Assembly (NCBI RefSeq): GCF_014698935.1
Contig: NZ_JACVMN010000002.1
Coordinates: forward strand, 682,001 to 746,000
Direction of reading: 5' to 3'
Length of the DNA: 64,000 bases
DNA from: Flagellimonas sp. S3867
Lineage (GTDB): Bacteria; Bacteroidota; Bacteroidia; Flavobacteriales; Flavobacteriaceae
Positions within the stretch are counted from its first letter, which is position 1. Every line of letters begins with the position of its first letter. The translations under genes and the position numbers were made by a program. Shown piece by piece: positions 9,914-19,288 of this stretch. A model generated the notes under the pieces. It had not been told where the DNA came from. It worked only from the letters and a program-made list of their open reading frames with translations, and searched no databases.

Positions 9914-11563
9914 ATGAACATCAAATACTCCAGGCTAACATTCGCTTCGCTTTCCTTATCAATTTTTTTGATGGGCTGTGGCGCTACAACTTTAGTTTCC
10001 ACCCCCGTAGCAAATATTGACACCGTTCCCCTAAAAATTACAGAGCTCTCAGAAACCCAAAAGAAAACTTGGGGCCATGCCGATTTAATCTCGGATACAA
10101 TTCCGGGAATGAGTGTGGACAGAGCGTATCGGGAAATCATTAAAAACAGACACGGAAAAACAGTTGTGGTTGCGGTGGTCGATTCCGGAATGGACTTGGA
10201 GCATGAAGATTTGGACGATGTGCTTTGGACCAACAAAGGTGAAAGACCCAACAATGGCAAAGATGATGATGGAAACGGGTATATAGACGATGTACATGGC
10301 TATAATTTTTTAGGGGAGGCCTACAATGAGCAATTGGAGTATGTTCGAATGCTGAGATTGAATATTGGTGATGCTTCAGCTAGGGCGAAAGCTCGCCTTA
10401 AACTTGATTCCGAATATCCCAAAGCGCTTCAAAACAAACAGCAGTACGAGCAAATTTTTCAAGTAGTAAAAGGTGCTGACGAGGCGGTAAAAAAAGAATT
10501 GGGCAAAAGTTCCTATACCAAAAAAGAATTGACGGGTATTGAAGCCAAAACAGAGCAAATGAAACAGAACATTGCGGTGCTTAACCAAATGTTCTCCTAT
10601 GGCGAAAGCATCCCCAGTGTTATGGAAGAGCTTTCTGAAGGAATTACCTATTTCACAGAGCAAGTCAATTATAACCTCAACAAGGATTTTGACGGAAGGA
10701 CGCCTGTTGGTGATAATCCATATGACCTAAATGATAAATCGTACGGTAACGGAAACCCAAAAAACAGGGTCGATACAGAAAGTCATGGTACACACGTAGC
10801 AGGAATCATTGCTGCCGAACGCAATAACGGAAAAGGCGTGAACGGAGTAGCCAAAAATGTGAAATTGATGAGTGTTAGGGCTGTGCCCAACGGTGACGAA
10901 TATGACAAAGACATTGCGATGGCTATCCGATATGCAGTAGACAATGGTGCGAAAATCATCAACTGTAGTTTCGGAAAATCATTCTCGCCCAATGCACAAT
11001 GGGTTTATGATGCGATTAAATATGCCGCGTCCCGTGATGTATTAATTGTGCATGCCGCAGGTAATGATGGAGACAATTTGGATGATGCAGAAAACCCAAA
11101 TTACCCTAATGATCATAATTACGGAGGTGCAGAGTTTACCAATAATGTAATTACGGTTGGTGCACTTACCAGTACGTATGGGTCTAAAATGGTGGCTTCC
11201 TTTTCCAACTACGGGAAACAAAATGTAGACGTTTTTGCCCCTGGAGATGGAATATACTCTACCCTGCCTAATAACGAATATGATTTTCAGGGCGGAACCT
11301 CTATGGCTGCCCCTGCTGTTGCAGGAGTTGCGGCCCTTATCCGGTCTTACTACCCTCAGCTTTCTGCCTCTCAAGTTAAACAGATTATTATCGAATCTGG
11401 TTTGAGTTCAAAAGCCTCGGTGATCGTTTCGGGTGACCCAGAAAATGCCTCTACTTTCGATAAAATTTCAAAATCAGGTAAAATGGTCAATGCCTATAAC
11501 GCACTTCTTTTGGCAGACAATATTTCAAAGGGTAAAATGACCTTGACCAAGAACACAAAATAA
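9914..11563 (+). CDS. S8 subtilisin-family serine protease, lipoprotein
   Basis: 549 residues. The lipobox FLMGC gives a lipidated Cys22. The catalytic triad is visible: Asp90 (VVAVVDSGMD), His291 (SHGTHVAG) and Ser463 (GGTSMAAPAVAG), with the oxyanion Asn in HAAGNDGD. About 200 residues separate Asp from His, far more than in subtilisin; the extra part (about residues 130-270) is charged and helical and holds an EF-like DDDGNGYIDD calcium-type loop at its start. Expected to be anchored in the outer or inner membrane and to degrade peptides in the periplasm or at the surface. The stop is one base before the M1 peptidase start, so the pair is almost certainly cotranscribed and may act in sequence, endopeptidase then aminopeptidase. 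Confidence 0.93.
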   Translation: MNIKYSRLTFASLSLSIFLMGCGATTLVSTPVANIDTVPLKITELSETQKKTWGHADLISDTIPGMSVDRAYREIIKNRHGKTVVVAVVDSGMDLEHEDLDDVLWTNKGERPNNGKDDDGNGYIDDVHGYNFLGEAYNEQLEYVRMLRLNIGDASARAKARLKLDSEYPKALQNKQQYEQIFQVVKGADEAVKKELGKSSYTKKELTGIEAKTEQMKQNIAVLNQMFSYGESIPSVMEELSEGITYFTEQVNYNLNKDFDGRTPVGDNPYDLNDKSYGNGNPKNRVDTESHGTHVAGIIAAERNNGKGVNGVAKNVKLMSVRAVPNGDEYDKDIAMAIRYAVDNGAKIINCSFGKSFSPNAQWVYDAIKYAASRDVLIVHAAGNDGDNLDDAENPNYPNDHNYGGAEFTNNVITVGALTSTYGSKMVASFSNYGKQNVDVFAPGDGIYSTLPNNEYDFQGGTSMAAPAVAGVAALIRSYYPQLSASQVKQIIIESGLSSKASVIVSGDPENASTFDKISKSGKMVNAYNALLLADNISKGKMTLTKNTK

Positions 11564-11564
11564 A

Positions 11565-13421
11565 ATGAGAACAGCTTTTTTGTCCTTTTTTACTTTATTG
11601 GCCGGAACCTTAATCCTTCCTGCCCAAAACAACACTTCGTATTGGCAACAGCATGTGGATTATACCATGGACGTGAAAATGGATGTGAAATCTTTTCAAT
11701 ACCATGGGACCCAAAAATTGGTGTACACCAACAACTCTCCAGATGAGTTGAATAGGGTTTATTACCATTTATACTTCAATGCATTTCAACCAGGAAGCGA
11801 AATGGACGCACGCTTACAAAGTGTAAAAGACCCTGATAAACGAATGATGGAAAATGGAAAAAGTCGAATCGCTTCACTATCCGAAAGGGAAATGGGCTAT
11901 TTGCATGTGCATTCTTTAACCCAAGATGGTACTCCCGTTTCGTTCAATGAAGAAGGGACTGTTTTGGTGGTAAATTTGGCAAAACCTATTCCCGCCGGTG
12001 GAAAAACGGTGTTGGACATGGAATTCAATGGTCAAGTTCCCATACAGATTAGAAGGTCGGGTAGAAACAGTAAAGAGGGTGTTGCACTTTCTATGAGTCA
12101 GTGGTATCCTAAACTTTCTGAATATGATTTTGAAGGCTGGCATCCCAACGCTTATATCGGTAGGGAATTTCATGGTGTTTGGGGCAATTTTGATGTAAAA
12201 CTGACTATTGACAAAGACTATACCGTCGGTGGTTCAGGTTACCTACAAAACCCTCAAGAAATTGGCCATGGGTATGAAGCTCCTGGAACCACGGTAAAGA
12301 CCAAAGGAAAAACACTGACCTGGCACTTTAAAGCGCCCAATGTGCACGATTTTATGTGGGCCGCTGACCCAGAGTATATTCATGATGTTGTTGAGATGGA
12401 GGACGGCCCAACCCTTCATTTTTTATACAAAAATGATGCTGGCATCATTGAAAATTGGAAAAAGTTACAGCCCAAGACCGAAGAAACCATGCGTTTTTTC
12501 AGCAAAAATATTGGAAACTATCCATATGAACAGTATTCAGTAATCCAGGGTGGCGATGGAGGAATGGAATATGCTATGAGCACCCTTATTACAGGTAAAA
12601 GAAGTTTTGGCAGTCTAGTTGGAGTTACAGTGCACGAGATGGCACATTCTTGGTTTCAACACATTTTGGCCACAAATGAATCCAAACATGAATGGATGGA
12701 TGAAGGCTTTACCTCCTTTATCAGCAGCCTTTGTATGAATGAGATTATGGATGAGGGTAAGGAAAACCCTTTCGAAGGTTCCTATAAAGGATACTATGCT
12801 CTGGTTAATTCTGGTTTGGAAAAACCTCAGACCACCCATGCCGATCGTTTTTCCACAAACTTTGCCTATGGCATTGGCGCATATAGTAAAGGATCCATTT
12901 TTCTCTCCCAATTAGGTTATGTTATCGGCCAGGACAAATTGATGGAGACCATTCAAAAATATTATGAGGACTTCAAATTCAAACATCCTGTGCCCAATGA
13001 TATTAAACGTTCTGCTGAAAAAGTCTCTGGAATAGAACTGGATTGGTATTTGACGGACTGGACACAGACCACAAATACCATCGATTACTCAGTTAAGAGC
13101 GTTGAGTCGGAAGGTCAAAAAACAAAGGTTGTGTTAGAGCGTATTGGGGATATGCCCATGCCTTTGGATATTTTGGTCGTAAATGCTGATGGTACACAAG
13201 AAACCTTTTATGTTCCCTTGCGCATGATGCGTGGTGAAAAAGATAATCCTTATCCCAATTTAAAAAGAACCGTTTTGGAAGATTGGGCTTGGGCCAATCC
13301 AACTTACGGTTTCACTATCAATAAGCCGATTGAAAGCATAAAGGCCATTGTTATAGACCCTTCACAGCTTATGGCCGACGTGAACGAAGAAAACAATGTG
13401 CACCAAAAATTACTTGATTAG
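11565..13421 (+). CDS. M1-family zinc metallopeptidase (aminopeptidase), exported
   Basis: 618 residues with a signal peptide ending at LPAQN (about residue 22). The M1 substrate-recognition segment GGMEYA (a GAMEN variant) is near residue 330 and is followed by HEMAHSW (357-363) with the third zinc ligand Glu380 in EWMDEGF. The catalytic Tyr is probably in the NFAYGIGAYSKGSIF region. It should remove N-terminal residues from peptides in the periplasm. It sits one base after the S8 protease in the same operon. It is shorter than the roughly 850-residue PepN class and fits the short M1 proteins common in Flavobacteriia. A hairpin at 13513-13528 probably marks the transcript end or the rnpA leader. 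Confidence 0.93.
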   Translation: MRTAFLSFFTLLAGTLILPAQNNTSYWQQHVDYTMDVKMDVKSFQYHGTQKLVYTNNSPDELNRVYYHLYFNAFQPGSEMDARLQSVKDPDKRMMENGKSRIASLSEREMGYLHVHSLTQDGTPVSFNEEGTVLVVNLAKPIPAGGKTVLDMEFNGQVPIQIRRSGRNSKEGVALSMSQWYPKLSEYDFEGWHPNAYIGREFHGVWGNFDVKLTIDKDYTVGGSGYLQNPQEIGHGYEAPGTTVKTKGKTLTWHFKAPNVHDFMWAADPEYIHDVVEMEDGPTLHFLYKNDAGIIENWKKLQPKTEETMRFFSKNIGNYPYEQYSVIQGGDGGMEYAMSTLITGKRSFGSLVGVTVHEMAHSWFQHILATNESKHEWMDEGFTSFISSLCMNEIMDEGKENPFEGSYKGYYALVNSGLEKPQTTHADRFSTNFAYGIGAYSKGSIFLSQLGYVIGQDKLMETIQKYYEDFKFKHPVPNDIKRSAEKVSGIELDWYLTDWTQTTNTIDYSVKSVESEGQKTKVVLERIGDMPMPLDILVVNADGTQETFYVPLRMMRGEKDNPYPNLKRTVLEDWAWANPTYGFTINKPIESIKAIVIDPSQLMADVNEENNVHQKLLD

Positions 13422-13436
13422 GTTATATTGTTAAAG

Positions 13437-13517
13437 TAATTGTCCCATAAGGGGGCTTTAAGAATGCGGTTACTAGCTTATCGTATTTGTGTAACTTGCC
13501 GTTACTCTAATTGTCCC
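13437..13517 (+). repeat. Pair of direct 10-bp repeats in the rnpA leader
   Basis: TAATTGTCCC occurs at 13437-13446 and again at 13508-13517, each followed within a few bases by a run of G (GGGGG and GGGG). Each copy can thus form a short CCC/GGG hairpin. The 116-base gap between the M1 peptidase and rnpA holds nothing else recognisable. Role unknown; duplication of a small structured element is the simplest reading. Confidence 0.4.
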
Positions 13518-13535
13518 GTTGAGGGGACGGTTTTT
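13513..13535 (+). terminator. Short hairpin with T-run just before rnpA
   Basis: Five-base stem GTCCC (13513-13517) and GGGAC (13524-13528) with a six-base loop, then GG and TTTTT. It could end the protease operon or, since it lies only nine bases before the rnpA ATG, affect rnpA translation. The stem is short, so efficiency is uncertain. Confidence 0.4.
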
Positions 13536-13537
13536 AT

Positions 13538-13939
13538 ATGGATTCCAAAGATTCGACTTTCAAAAAAAAAGAAAAGCTCAAAAACAAAAAGGTATTTGAG
13601 CAACTTTTTGTCGAAGGAAAAGGCCTGACCGCATTTCCTTTAAAATTACTCTATACAAAAACCGATTTTGATGACGGCATAAATATCAAAGTGGGTGTTG
13701 TTGCACCAAAAAAGAAATTTAAAAGCGCCGTAAAGCGCAACCGGGTAAAACGACTATTACGCGAAGCTTATAGACTGAACAAGCATGTAGTTTTTAACAA
13801 GATTGAGGGAAATTTTGCGTTTCTATTTTTATACCTTGGTAATACCATGCCCAATTATGATGAAGTTGATGGTTCCATAAATAAGCTTTTGGAAGCTTTT
13901 CTAAAGAAAGAATCCCATGAAAAAAAGAATACGCACTAA
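13538..13939 (+). CDS. rnpA: Ribonuclease P protein component
   Basis: 133 residues, basic. The family signature KRNRVKRLLREAYR is present at about residues 67-80, preceded by the usual GVVAPKKKFKSA strand. RnpA binds the RNase P RNA and helps it remove 5' leaders from tRNA precursors. The start at 13538 (MDSKDSTFKKKEKLKNKK) agrees with family length. Its 3' end overlaps the S41 protease start by 23 bases, a linkage that recurs in Flavobacteriia. rpmH and dnaA, its neighbours in many other bacteria, are absent here. Confidence 0.95.
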   Translation: MDSKDSTFKKKEKLKNKKVFEQLFVEGKGLTAFPLKLLYTKTDFDDGINIKVGVVAPKKKFKSAVKRNRVKRLLREAYRLNKHVVFNKIEGNFAFLFLYLGNTMPNYDEVDGSINKLLEAFLKKESHEKKNTH

Positions 13940-15545
13940 AAAATTCATTGTCCCCATTATAGCTGTTGCCTTTTTGGCAATAAGCAGCAGTTTCAAAAGT
14001 GATTTCTTCGAGATTGCAAAGCAGATTGAGATTTTCACCACGCTCTTTAAGGAACTCAACATGAATTATGTCGATGAAACCAATCCGGCCGAACTTATGG
14101 ATTCCGCAATCAAAAACATGTTGGACGAATTGGATCCCTACACACGCTTTTTAAACGAGCAGGATGTCGAGGCGTATAAAATCAATAATGCAGGCGAATA
14201 TTCTGGAATCGGTGCCTTGGTCCGCTCATACGAAAGTAAATTGGTCATTGTTGAGCCTTACAAAGAATATCCAGCCGATAAAGCCGGTTTAAAAGCCGGT
14301 GATGAAATCATTAAAATTGGGGATATTAAAGTTTCCGATTTTGACGACAATGCGAGTGAACTGCTTAAAGGGGCCAACAACACAAGTGTCGATATTACTT
14401 TCGTAAGACAAGGTCAGACCAAGACCGCAACCCTAAAACGAGAAGGTGTTGAGGTTGATGCTGTTCCTTTTTACGATATGATCGACGATAAAACCGGTTA
14501 TATCGTTCTTTCAAAATTCAATAGAAAGGCTTCTTCCCAAACCAAATCAGCGATAAGGGACCTAAAAGGAAAAGGAGCTGAAAAATTGGTGTTGGACCTG
14601 CGTGGAAATCCAGGTGGATTGCTTTCCGAAGCTATAAACGTTACCAATCTTTTTGTGCCAAAAGGAGAGCTTATTGTGACCACAAAATCCAAGGTCAAGA
14701 AGTTTAACCAAGAGTACAAGACCAGGAACCAACCGGAAGATCTAGATATTCCATTAGTGGTGCTTGTAAATGGCAGAAGTGCATCGGCCAGCGAGATTGT
14801 TTCAGGAGGGTTACAGGATTTAGATCGCGCAGTGATCATGGGTGCTCGTAGTTTCGGAAAAGGTTTGGTACAAAGACCTTTAAAGCTCACTTATGGGACA
14901 CAGTTAAAAGTGACTATCTCTAGATATTATACCCCTTCGGGGCGATGCATCCAATCATTGGATTATTGGAACAGGGATCAAGAAGGAAATGCCGTTCGCA
15001 ATACAGATTTCAAGGAGTTTACCACAAGAAACGGCCGAAAAGTACAAGACGGAGGTGGGGTAATGCCAGATATTGAAATTGCTTCGCTAAAATCCAATAC
15101 GCTTATCGATGCGCTACAACAAAACAATGTTGTCTTTGATTTTTCAACGGACTATTACTACGATAACTCTTTTGATTCTGTCAACGACTTTGCCTTTTCC
15201 GATTCGGATTTTGATGCCTTCAAACGCTATGCACAGGCCCAAGACTTTTCTTTCCGCACAGAAACAGAGGAAATTTTGGAAGACGCTATAAACGGTGATG
15301 AGCATTTGCTCGGGCCTGCGGTTCAGGAAAAATACAAGGATTTGTTGCTGGCGGTGAATAAAGGCAAAATATTGGCCCTAGACACCTATAAAAAAGAAAT
15401 AAAGAAGAATCTAGAAGACGAAATTATCAAGCGTTATTTCTATCGCGAAGGGCTCTACCAATATTATCTAAATCATGACGACGCCATTTTGGCTGCCAAG
15501 GCATTATTGCATGACGGCACAAAGTACGAAGGTATTTTGAAATAG
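13917..15545 (+). CDS. S41-family C-terminal processing protease (Ctp-like) with PDZ domain
   Basis: 542 residues. The N-terminus (KKFIVPIIAVAFLAISSSF) is a signal anchor, so the enzyme faces the periplasm. A PDZ domain spans about residues 85-165 (NAGEYSGIGALV to VRQGQTKTATL). The protease core holds LVLDLRGNPGGLL, the catalytic Ser in the SASASEIVSGG segment (about 288-298) and the catalytic Lys in SFGKGLVQ (Lys315). Such Ser-Lys enzymes trim or degrade periplasmic proteins at their C-termini. The extra 170 C-terminal residues are typical of Bacteroidota members. It overlaps rnpA by 23 bases and is followed after three bases by the alpha/beta hydrolase, so the three form an operon. Confidence 0.94.
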   Translation: MKKRIRTKKFIVPIIAVAFLAISSSFKSDFFEIAKQIEIFTTLFKELNMNYVDETNPAELMDSAIKNMLDELDPYTRFLNEQDVEAYKINNAGEYSGIGALVRSYESKLVIVEPYKEYPADKAGLKAGDEIIKIGDIKVSDFDDNASELLKGANNTSVDITFVRQGQTKTATLKREGVEVDAVPFYDMIDDKTGYIVLSKFNRKASSQTKSAIRDLKGKGAEKLVLDLRGNPGGLLSEAINVTNLFVPKGELIVTTKSKVKKFNQEYKTRNQPEDLDIPLVVLVNGRSASASEIVSGGLQDLDRAVIMGARSFGKGLVQRPLKLTYGTQLKVTISRYYTPSGRCIQSLDYWNRDQEGNAVRNTDFKEFTTRNGRKVQDGGGVMPDIEIASLKSNTLIDALQQNNVVFDFSTDYYYDNSFDSVNDFAFSDSDFDAFKRYAQAQDFSFRTETEEILEDAINGDEHLLGPAVQEKYKDLLLAVNKGKILALDTYKKEIKKNLEDEIIKRYFYREGLYQYYLNHDDAILAAKALLHDGTKYEGILK

Positions 15546-15548
15546 GAT

Positions 15549-16742
15549 ATGTACCCTAAGTTTCGCATTTTATGTCTTTTTCTAATAATCGGGGGCATTC
15601 TGCATGGTCAAAACTCAGTAAAGAAGGGAAAGGTCCAAGATTCTGTTTTGGTATCCGGAACAACTGATCAGACTTTTGCACTTTACCTTCCGGAATCATA
15701 CAATCAAAATCAGTTAAACTCTATTGTTTTTATTTTTGAGCCTGCAGGTAGAGGTGTTATTGGTGTCCGGCCTTTTATTTCGGCTTCCGAAAAATATGGT
15801 CATGTTCTGGTCTGTTCCAACAACGCCAAAAATGGACCGTATGAGCGCAATTTTGATATTGCAAACAAGCTTTTCAACCATATCTTTTCCAATTTCAACA
15901 TTAAAGAAAGTGAGATGTACCTCTCTGGTTTTTCTGGTGGTTCCCGTTTGGCCAGTTCAATTGCCTCATTGACCAATAAGTTTGCCGGAGTTATTGGTTG
16001 TGGTGCAGGGTTTTCGTATTCCCACGAACAGATGCCTGCTGCTCATCAATATTCCTATGTGGGTCTTTGCGGTGATAGGGATATGAACTACAGAGAAATG
16101 TTGGAAAACAAAGATTATTTAAAATTAATAAAATTCAATAGCACGCTCATCACTTATGACGGTGAACACAGATGGCCCCCTCCAGAGCAAATTTTACGCG
16201 CATTTGAATGGTTGCAGCTTCAAAAGCTGAAAAAAGAAGATTCTGCTACCGATAAAATTCTGCATCAATACCATGCAGATCATACTTTGTTTAGGCAATT
16301 CAAAAAAAATCAGACACTTTTATTTGCCTCCGAACAATCCGAGCGCATGTTACAAGATTACAAGGGCTTTATTGAAATAGATAGTCTTGTTAAGCAGCAC
16401 AAACAACTTCAAAAATCAAGAGCGTACAAAAAACAAGTTGCATCTCTGGATGCTGCGCTTAAAACAGAGGTAAAACTGGCAAGCAAGCTACAATCCCAGC
16501 TCTCTGAAGATTTTGCACACCCACACAAGGTCAATTTTAGTTGGTGGCAAAAGGAGTTTTCTAAACTGGATGCTTTGCGTAAAAATGAAGATCAAGAGGT
16601 TCAAAAAATGGCGTTTCGAGTAAAATTCGACCTTTTTGCCCGAATCTATTCAAGGAAAAACAACTTGATGTATACCCAAAATGAAGAACTTACTGTGCTG
16701 GTAAACCGTTTTATGGACTTGCTACGCGCTTCCTCTAACTAA
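15549..16742 (+). CDS. Secreted alpha/beta-hydrolase-like protein with C-terminal helical region
   Basis: 397 residues with a signal peptide (to ILHGQ, residue 21). Residues 35-225 look like an alpha/beta hydrolase of the esterase/PHB-depolymerase-like type: LYLPESYNQNQ, a strand IVFIFEPAGRG, the nucleophile elbow GFSGGS (Ser129) and a late His207 in DGEHRWPPPEQ, a common position for the catalytic His. Residues 230-397 are charged and helical (possible coiled coil) with no hydrolase features. Substrate unknown. Placement three bases after the S41 protease suggests joint expression and a role in the cell envelope. Confidence 0.7.
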   Translation: MYPKFRILCLFLIIGGILHGQNSVKKGKVQDSVLVSGTTDQTFALYLPESYNQNQLNSIVFIFEPAGRGVIGVRPFISASEKYGHVLVCSNNAKNGPYERNFDIANKLFNHIFSNFNIKESEMYLSGFSGGSRLASSIASLTNKFAGVIGCGAGFSYSHEQMPAAHQYSYVGLCGDRDMNYREMLENKDYLKLIKFNSTLITYDGEHRWPPPEQILRAFEWLQLQKLKKEDSATDKILHQYHADHTLFRQFKKNQTLLFASEQSERMLQDYKGFIEIDSLVKQHKQLQKSRAYKKQVASLDAALKTEVKLASKLQSQLSEDFAHPHKVNFSWWQKEFSKLDALRKNEDQEVQKMAFRVKFDLFARIYSRKNNLMYTQNEELTVLVNRFMDLLRASSN

Positions 16743-16791
16743 CCATGACCGATTCTTTAAATTTTAGAGTATTTTTAGGGAAATCATAGTC

Positions 16792-18549
16792 ATGTTTGTC
16801 AAAAAAAGGCCTCTTTTTACAGCTTTTCTGGTATTATTTGCAATTTTCTCAAGCCTCTCCCAAGAAAACCAACGTCCAAATGTTATTGTCATCATTACGG
16901 ATGATCAAGGTTACGGTGATTTGGGAATTACTGGAAATGACCAGATCAAAACTCCAATCTTGGATGAATTTGCCAAACAAAGTGTCCGGTTTAACAATTT
17001 TTACGTGTCTCCTGTATGCGCACCGACCCGTTCCAGTTTAATGACAGGCCGATATTCCTTGCGTACGGGTGTTCGCGACACCTATAATGGAGGGGCCATA
17101 ATGGCTCCAAGTGAAATTACCATAGCGGAAATGCTTAAAAAGGGTGGATATAGCACCGGAGTTTTTGGTAAATGGCATTTGGGAGACAATTATCCCAGTA
17201 GGCCTAACGATCAGGGTTTTGATGAATCCCTTATTCACCTTTCTGGCGGAATGGGTCAAGTAGGTGATTTTACCACTTATTTTGAAGGGAATCGCAGCTA
17301 TTATAATCCTGTTCTTTGGCACAATGGTGAAACAGAAAAATACAACGGCTATTGTTCGGATATTTTTGCGGATAATGCCATTCAATTTATTGAGAACAAC
17401 AAAGACAATCCTTTTTTCTGTTACCTCTCCTTTAATGCTCCGCACACACCCTTGCAAGTACCTGAAAGTTATTACAAACAATATGCTGATGTTGACCCGT
17501 CCATAGCCTTTGAAAAAAATAATTCCGCTCGCCGAAAAATGAGTGAAAAAGACAAAGAGGACGCTAGAAAGGTCTATGCAATGGTCACCAATATTGACGA
17601 CAACATAGGAAAATTATTGAAGAAACTTGATGCCCTTGGTCTCTCTGAAAATACCATTGTCATTTTCATGACTGACAATGGACCTCAGCAACTTAGATAT
17701 GTTGATGGTATGCGAGGTTTAAAAGGGAGCGTTTACCGTGGCGGGGTGCGAGTTCCTTTTTTCTTTAGATATCCTGCTCGTTATAAAGGAAATAAAAGCA
17801 TTGAAACCACTTCGGCCCATATCGATGTGTTGCCCACACTGGCACAATTATGCCAAGTGGAAACTCCTTCAGACAGAAAAATTGACGGTAAAAGCCTTTT
17901 ACCTCTTTTGAATGATAAAAATGTGGATTGGGCAGGCAGATCTTTGTTTTTTTATTGGGCGCGTAGGTATCCAGAATTGTATCACAATATTGCCCTTCAA
18001 AAAGCAGATTATAAGTTGGTAGGGCAAACAAATTATAATGCCTCGATTGAAGATTTTGGCCTGTTCAATATAAAAAAAGACCCCAATGAACAGCAAAACA
18101 TTGTAGCTGACAATATGGATTTGGCCAATGTTCTTAAAAATGAAATGGATACAATGTATCAAGAGCTCATTGCTTCGGAAAATATGGTGAACCAGCCCTT
18201 GATCTCAATAGGTACTACGTTTGAAAACCCGATTATCCTAAACAGAAATGATGCCTCTGGCCAACGTGGCATATGGGACCAAGAAGAAATCTATGGAAAA
18301 TGGGAGGTTAACATCAAAGAGGGTACATACAATATCAAGTTTAAATTCATTAAACCTGTTGAAGCGGGGGGAAGGATGTTCCTAGAAACTGGCGAGGTCG
18401 TCAATCAAATGAAAAACGATGCCAAAACCGATATCATTGACATGAAAAATGTAAACCTTTCTGAAATGAAAGGCTCGCTTGTTCCCTTCTACATGGTGCA
18501 ACGAAAAAGGATTTTTCCTTTTTGGGTTGAACTGGAGCGAATTAAATAA
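16792..18549 (+). CDS. Type I sulfatase (arylsulfatase-like), exported
   Basis: 585 residues with a signal peptide ending near SSLSQ (residue 24). Metal-binding Asp37-Asp38 (VIVIITDDQG) and the formylglycine signature CAPTR (Cys76-Arg80) followed by SSLMTGR are intact, with GKWHLG and a later TDNGPQ metal site. The enzyme hydrolyses sulfate esters after Cys-to-formylglycine conversion; algal sulfated polysaccharides are likely substrates in a marine flavobacterium, though specificity cannot be read. The C-terminal 100 residues form a beta-rich extension. It ends two bases from the convergent lipoprotein gene. No maturation enzyme, SusCD pair or glycoside hydrolase lies in the window. Confidence 0.93.
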   Translation: MFVKKRPLFTAFLVLFAIFSSLSQENQRPNVIVIITDDQGYGDLGITGNDQIKTPILDEFAKQSVRFNNFYVSPVCAPTRSSLMTGRYSLRTGVRDTYNGGAIMAPSEITIAEMLKKGGYSTGVFGKWHLGDNYPSRPNDQGFDESLIHLSGGMGQVGDFTTYFEGNRSYYNPVLWHNGETEKYNGYCSDIFADNAIQFIENNKDNPFFCYLSFNAPHTPLQVPESYYKQYADVDPSIAFEKNNSARRKMSEKDKEDARKVYAMVTNIDDNIGKLLKKLDALGLSENTIVIFMTDNGPQQLRYVDGMRGLKGSVYRGGVRVPFFFRYPARYKGNKSIETTSAHIDVLPTLAQLCQVETPSDRKIDGKSLLPLLNDKNVDWAGRSLFFYWARRYPELYHNIALQKADYKLVGQTNYNASIEDFGLFNIKKDPNEQQNIVADNMDLANVLKNEMDTMYQELIASENMVNQPLISIGTTFENPIILNRNDASGQRGIWDQEEIYGKWEVNIKEGTYNIKFKFIKPVEAGGRMFLETGEVVNQMKNDAKTDIIDMKNVNLSEMKGSLVPFYMVQRKRIFPFWVELERIK

Positions 18550-18551
18550 TG

Positions 18552-19160
18552 TTAATCACCCTCTTCGTAATAGCCCTTTATTAAATACAGTGTATCAGCT
18601 CTAAATGAAAAGTCCATTGCACCATAGTCATCAAAAATGCTATAAACATTGGTTTTGGGGGCTTCCTTTTCCTCCAATTTTATCGTTTTTATGAAATCTT
18701 CCTGGGTCATCCCCACTTTTATTCCATTGATAAGTGGTAACAATGGCGTTGTAATGGTTGCGGAGTGTTTTCCTTCGAAATCATAAAAAACAAGTTTAGT
18801 TTCCGTATAACTGACTGTATGTATGCTGTACTCTTCATCATATTCATTTGCTTCAACCATTTGGATCGATACTGTAGCTTCTTCTCCAAGAATTTTCTTT
18901 AGTTTACTTATTTCCAAATCGAAATCATATGGATGATAAAGGAAATCATAGTATTTATGCGCAGCCATATACAATACCTCAATCGAATCTCCTGTTGCCT
19001 CTCTCAAACCTGCGTAATCTTCAGGTTCTTCTATTTCCAGAGTAATAGCATCCTTGTTTTCAGTATTTACTTCTTCTTTCTGGATTTTCTTTTTATTGGT
19101 TTGAGAATTTTGTGGTAGACATCCAAAAAACAACAGAAAGCTTAAAATATATAGTTTCAT
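18552..19160 (-). CDS. Hypothetical lipoprotein
   Basis: The ATG at 19160 is preferred to the longer frame start at 19181, because the signal peptide then begins MKLYILSFLLFFGC with a lipobox Cys at residue 14. The mature part starts with a Lys/Glu-rich linker (to about residue 45), followed by an approximately 150-residue domain containing ADTLYLIKGYYEE near its end and a GIKVGMTQEDFIKTI segment. The latter resembles the start of small periplasmic BLIP/SmpA-like domains, but I do not recognise the family with confidence. The gene is convergent with the sulfatase (two-base gap) and divergent from marR. Function unknown. Confidence 0.72.
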   Translation of the reverse strand: MKLYILSFLLFFGCLPQNSQTNKKKIQKEEVNTENKDAITLEIEEPEDYAGLREATGDSIEVLYMAAHKYYDFLYHPYDFDLEISKLKKILGEEATVSIQMVEANEYDEEYSIHTVSYTETKLVFYDFEGKHSATITTPLLPLINGIKVGMTQEDFIKTIKLEEKEAPKTNVYSIFDDYGAMDFSFRADTLYLIKGYYEEGD

Positions 19161-19247
19161 AATGTGATTTTTATTGAACATAGGTCAAAAAAGCCTGCCA
19201 AAGAGCCTAAATTGATGAAACTTGGTTTTAGGTTTATAAAATCAATG

Positions 19248-19284
19248 ATATAGTTGTATATACAACTATATTTCTTTAATTTTG
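19248..19284 (+). promoter_or_regulatory. marR promoter with overlapping 24-bp palindromic operator
   Basis: A perfect 24-bp palindrome lies at 19248-19271 with core AGTTG-N6-CAACT. It contains the TTG (19254-19256) that serves as a -33 element, followed after 20 bases by TAATTTTG (19277-19284), an exact match to the Bacteroidota -7 consensus TAnnTTTG. The operator thus covers the -33 box and most of the spacer, the classic layout for autorepression by a MarR dimer. The -7 box ends four bases before the marR ATG, so the transcript may be leaderless. Confidence 0.75.
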
Positions 19285-19288
19285 ACTG

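Noticed and set aside
13440..13628. 62-codon ORF before and across the rnpA start
   Set aside because: Different frame from rnpA, covers the hairpin leader and lacks any protein features.
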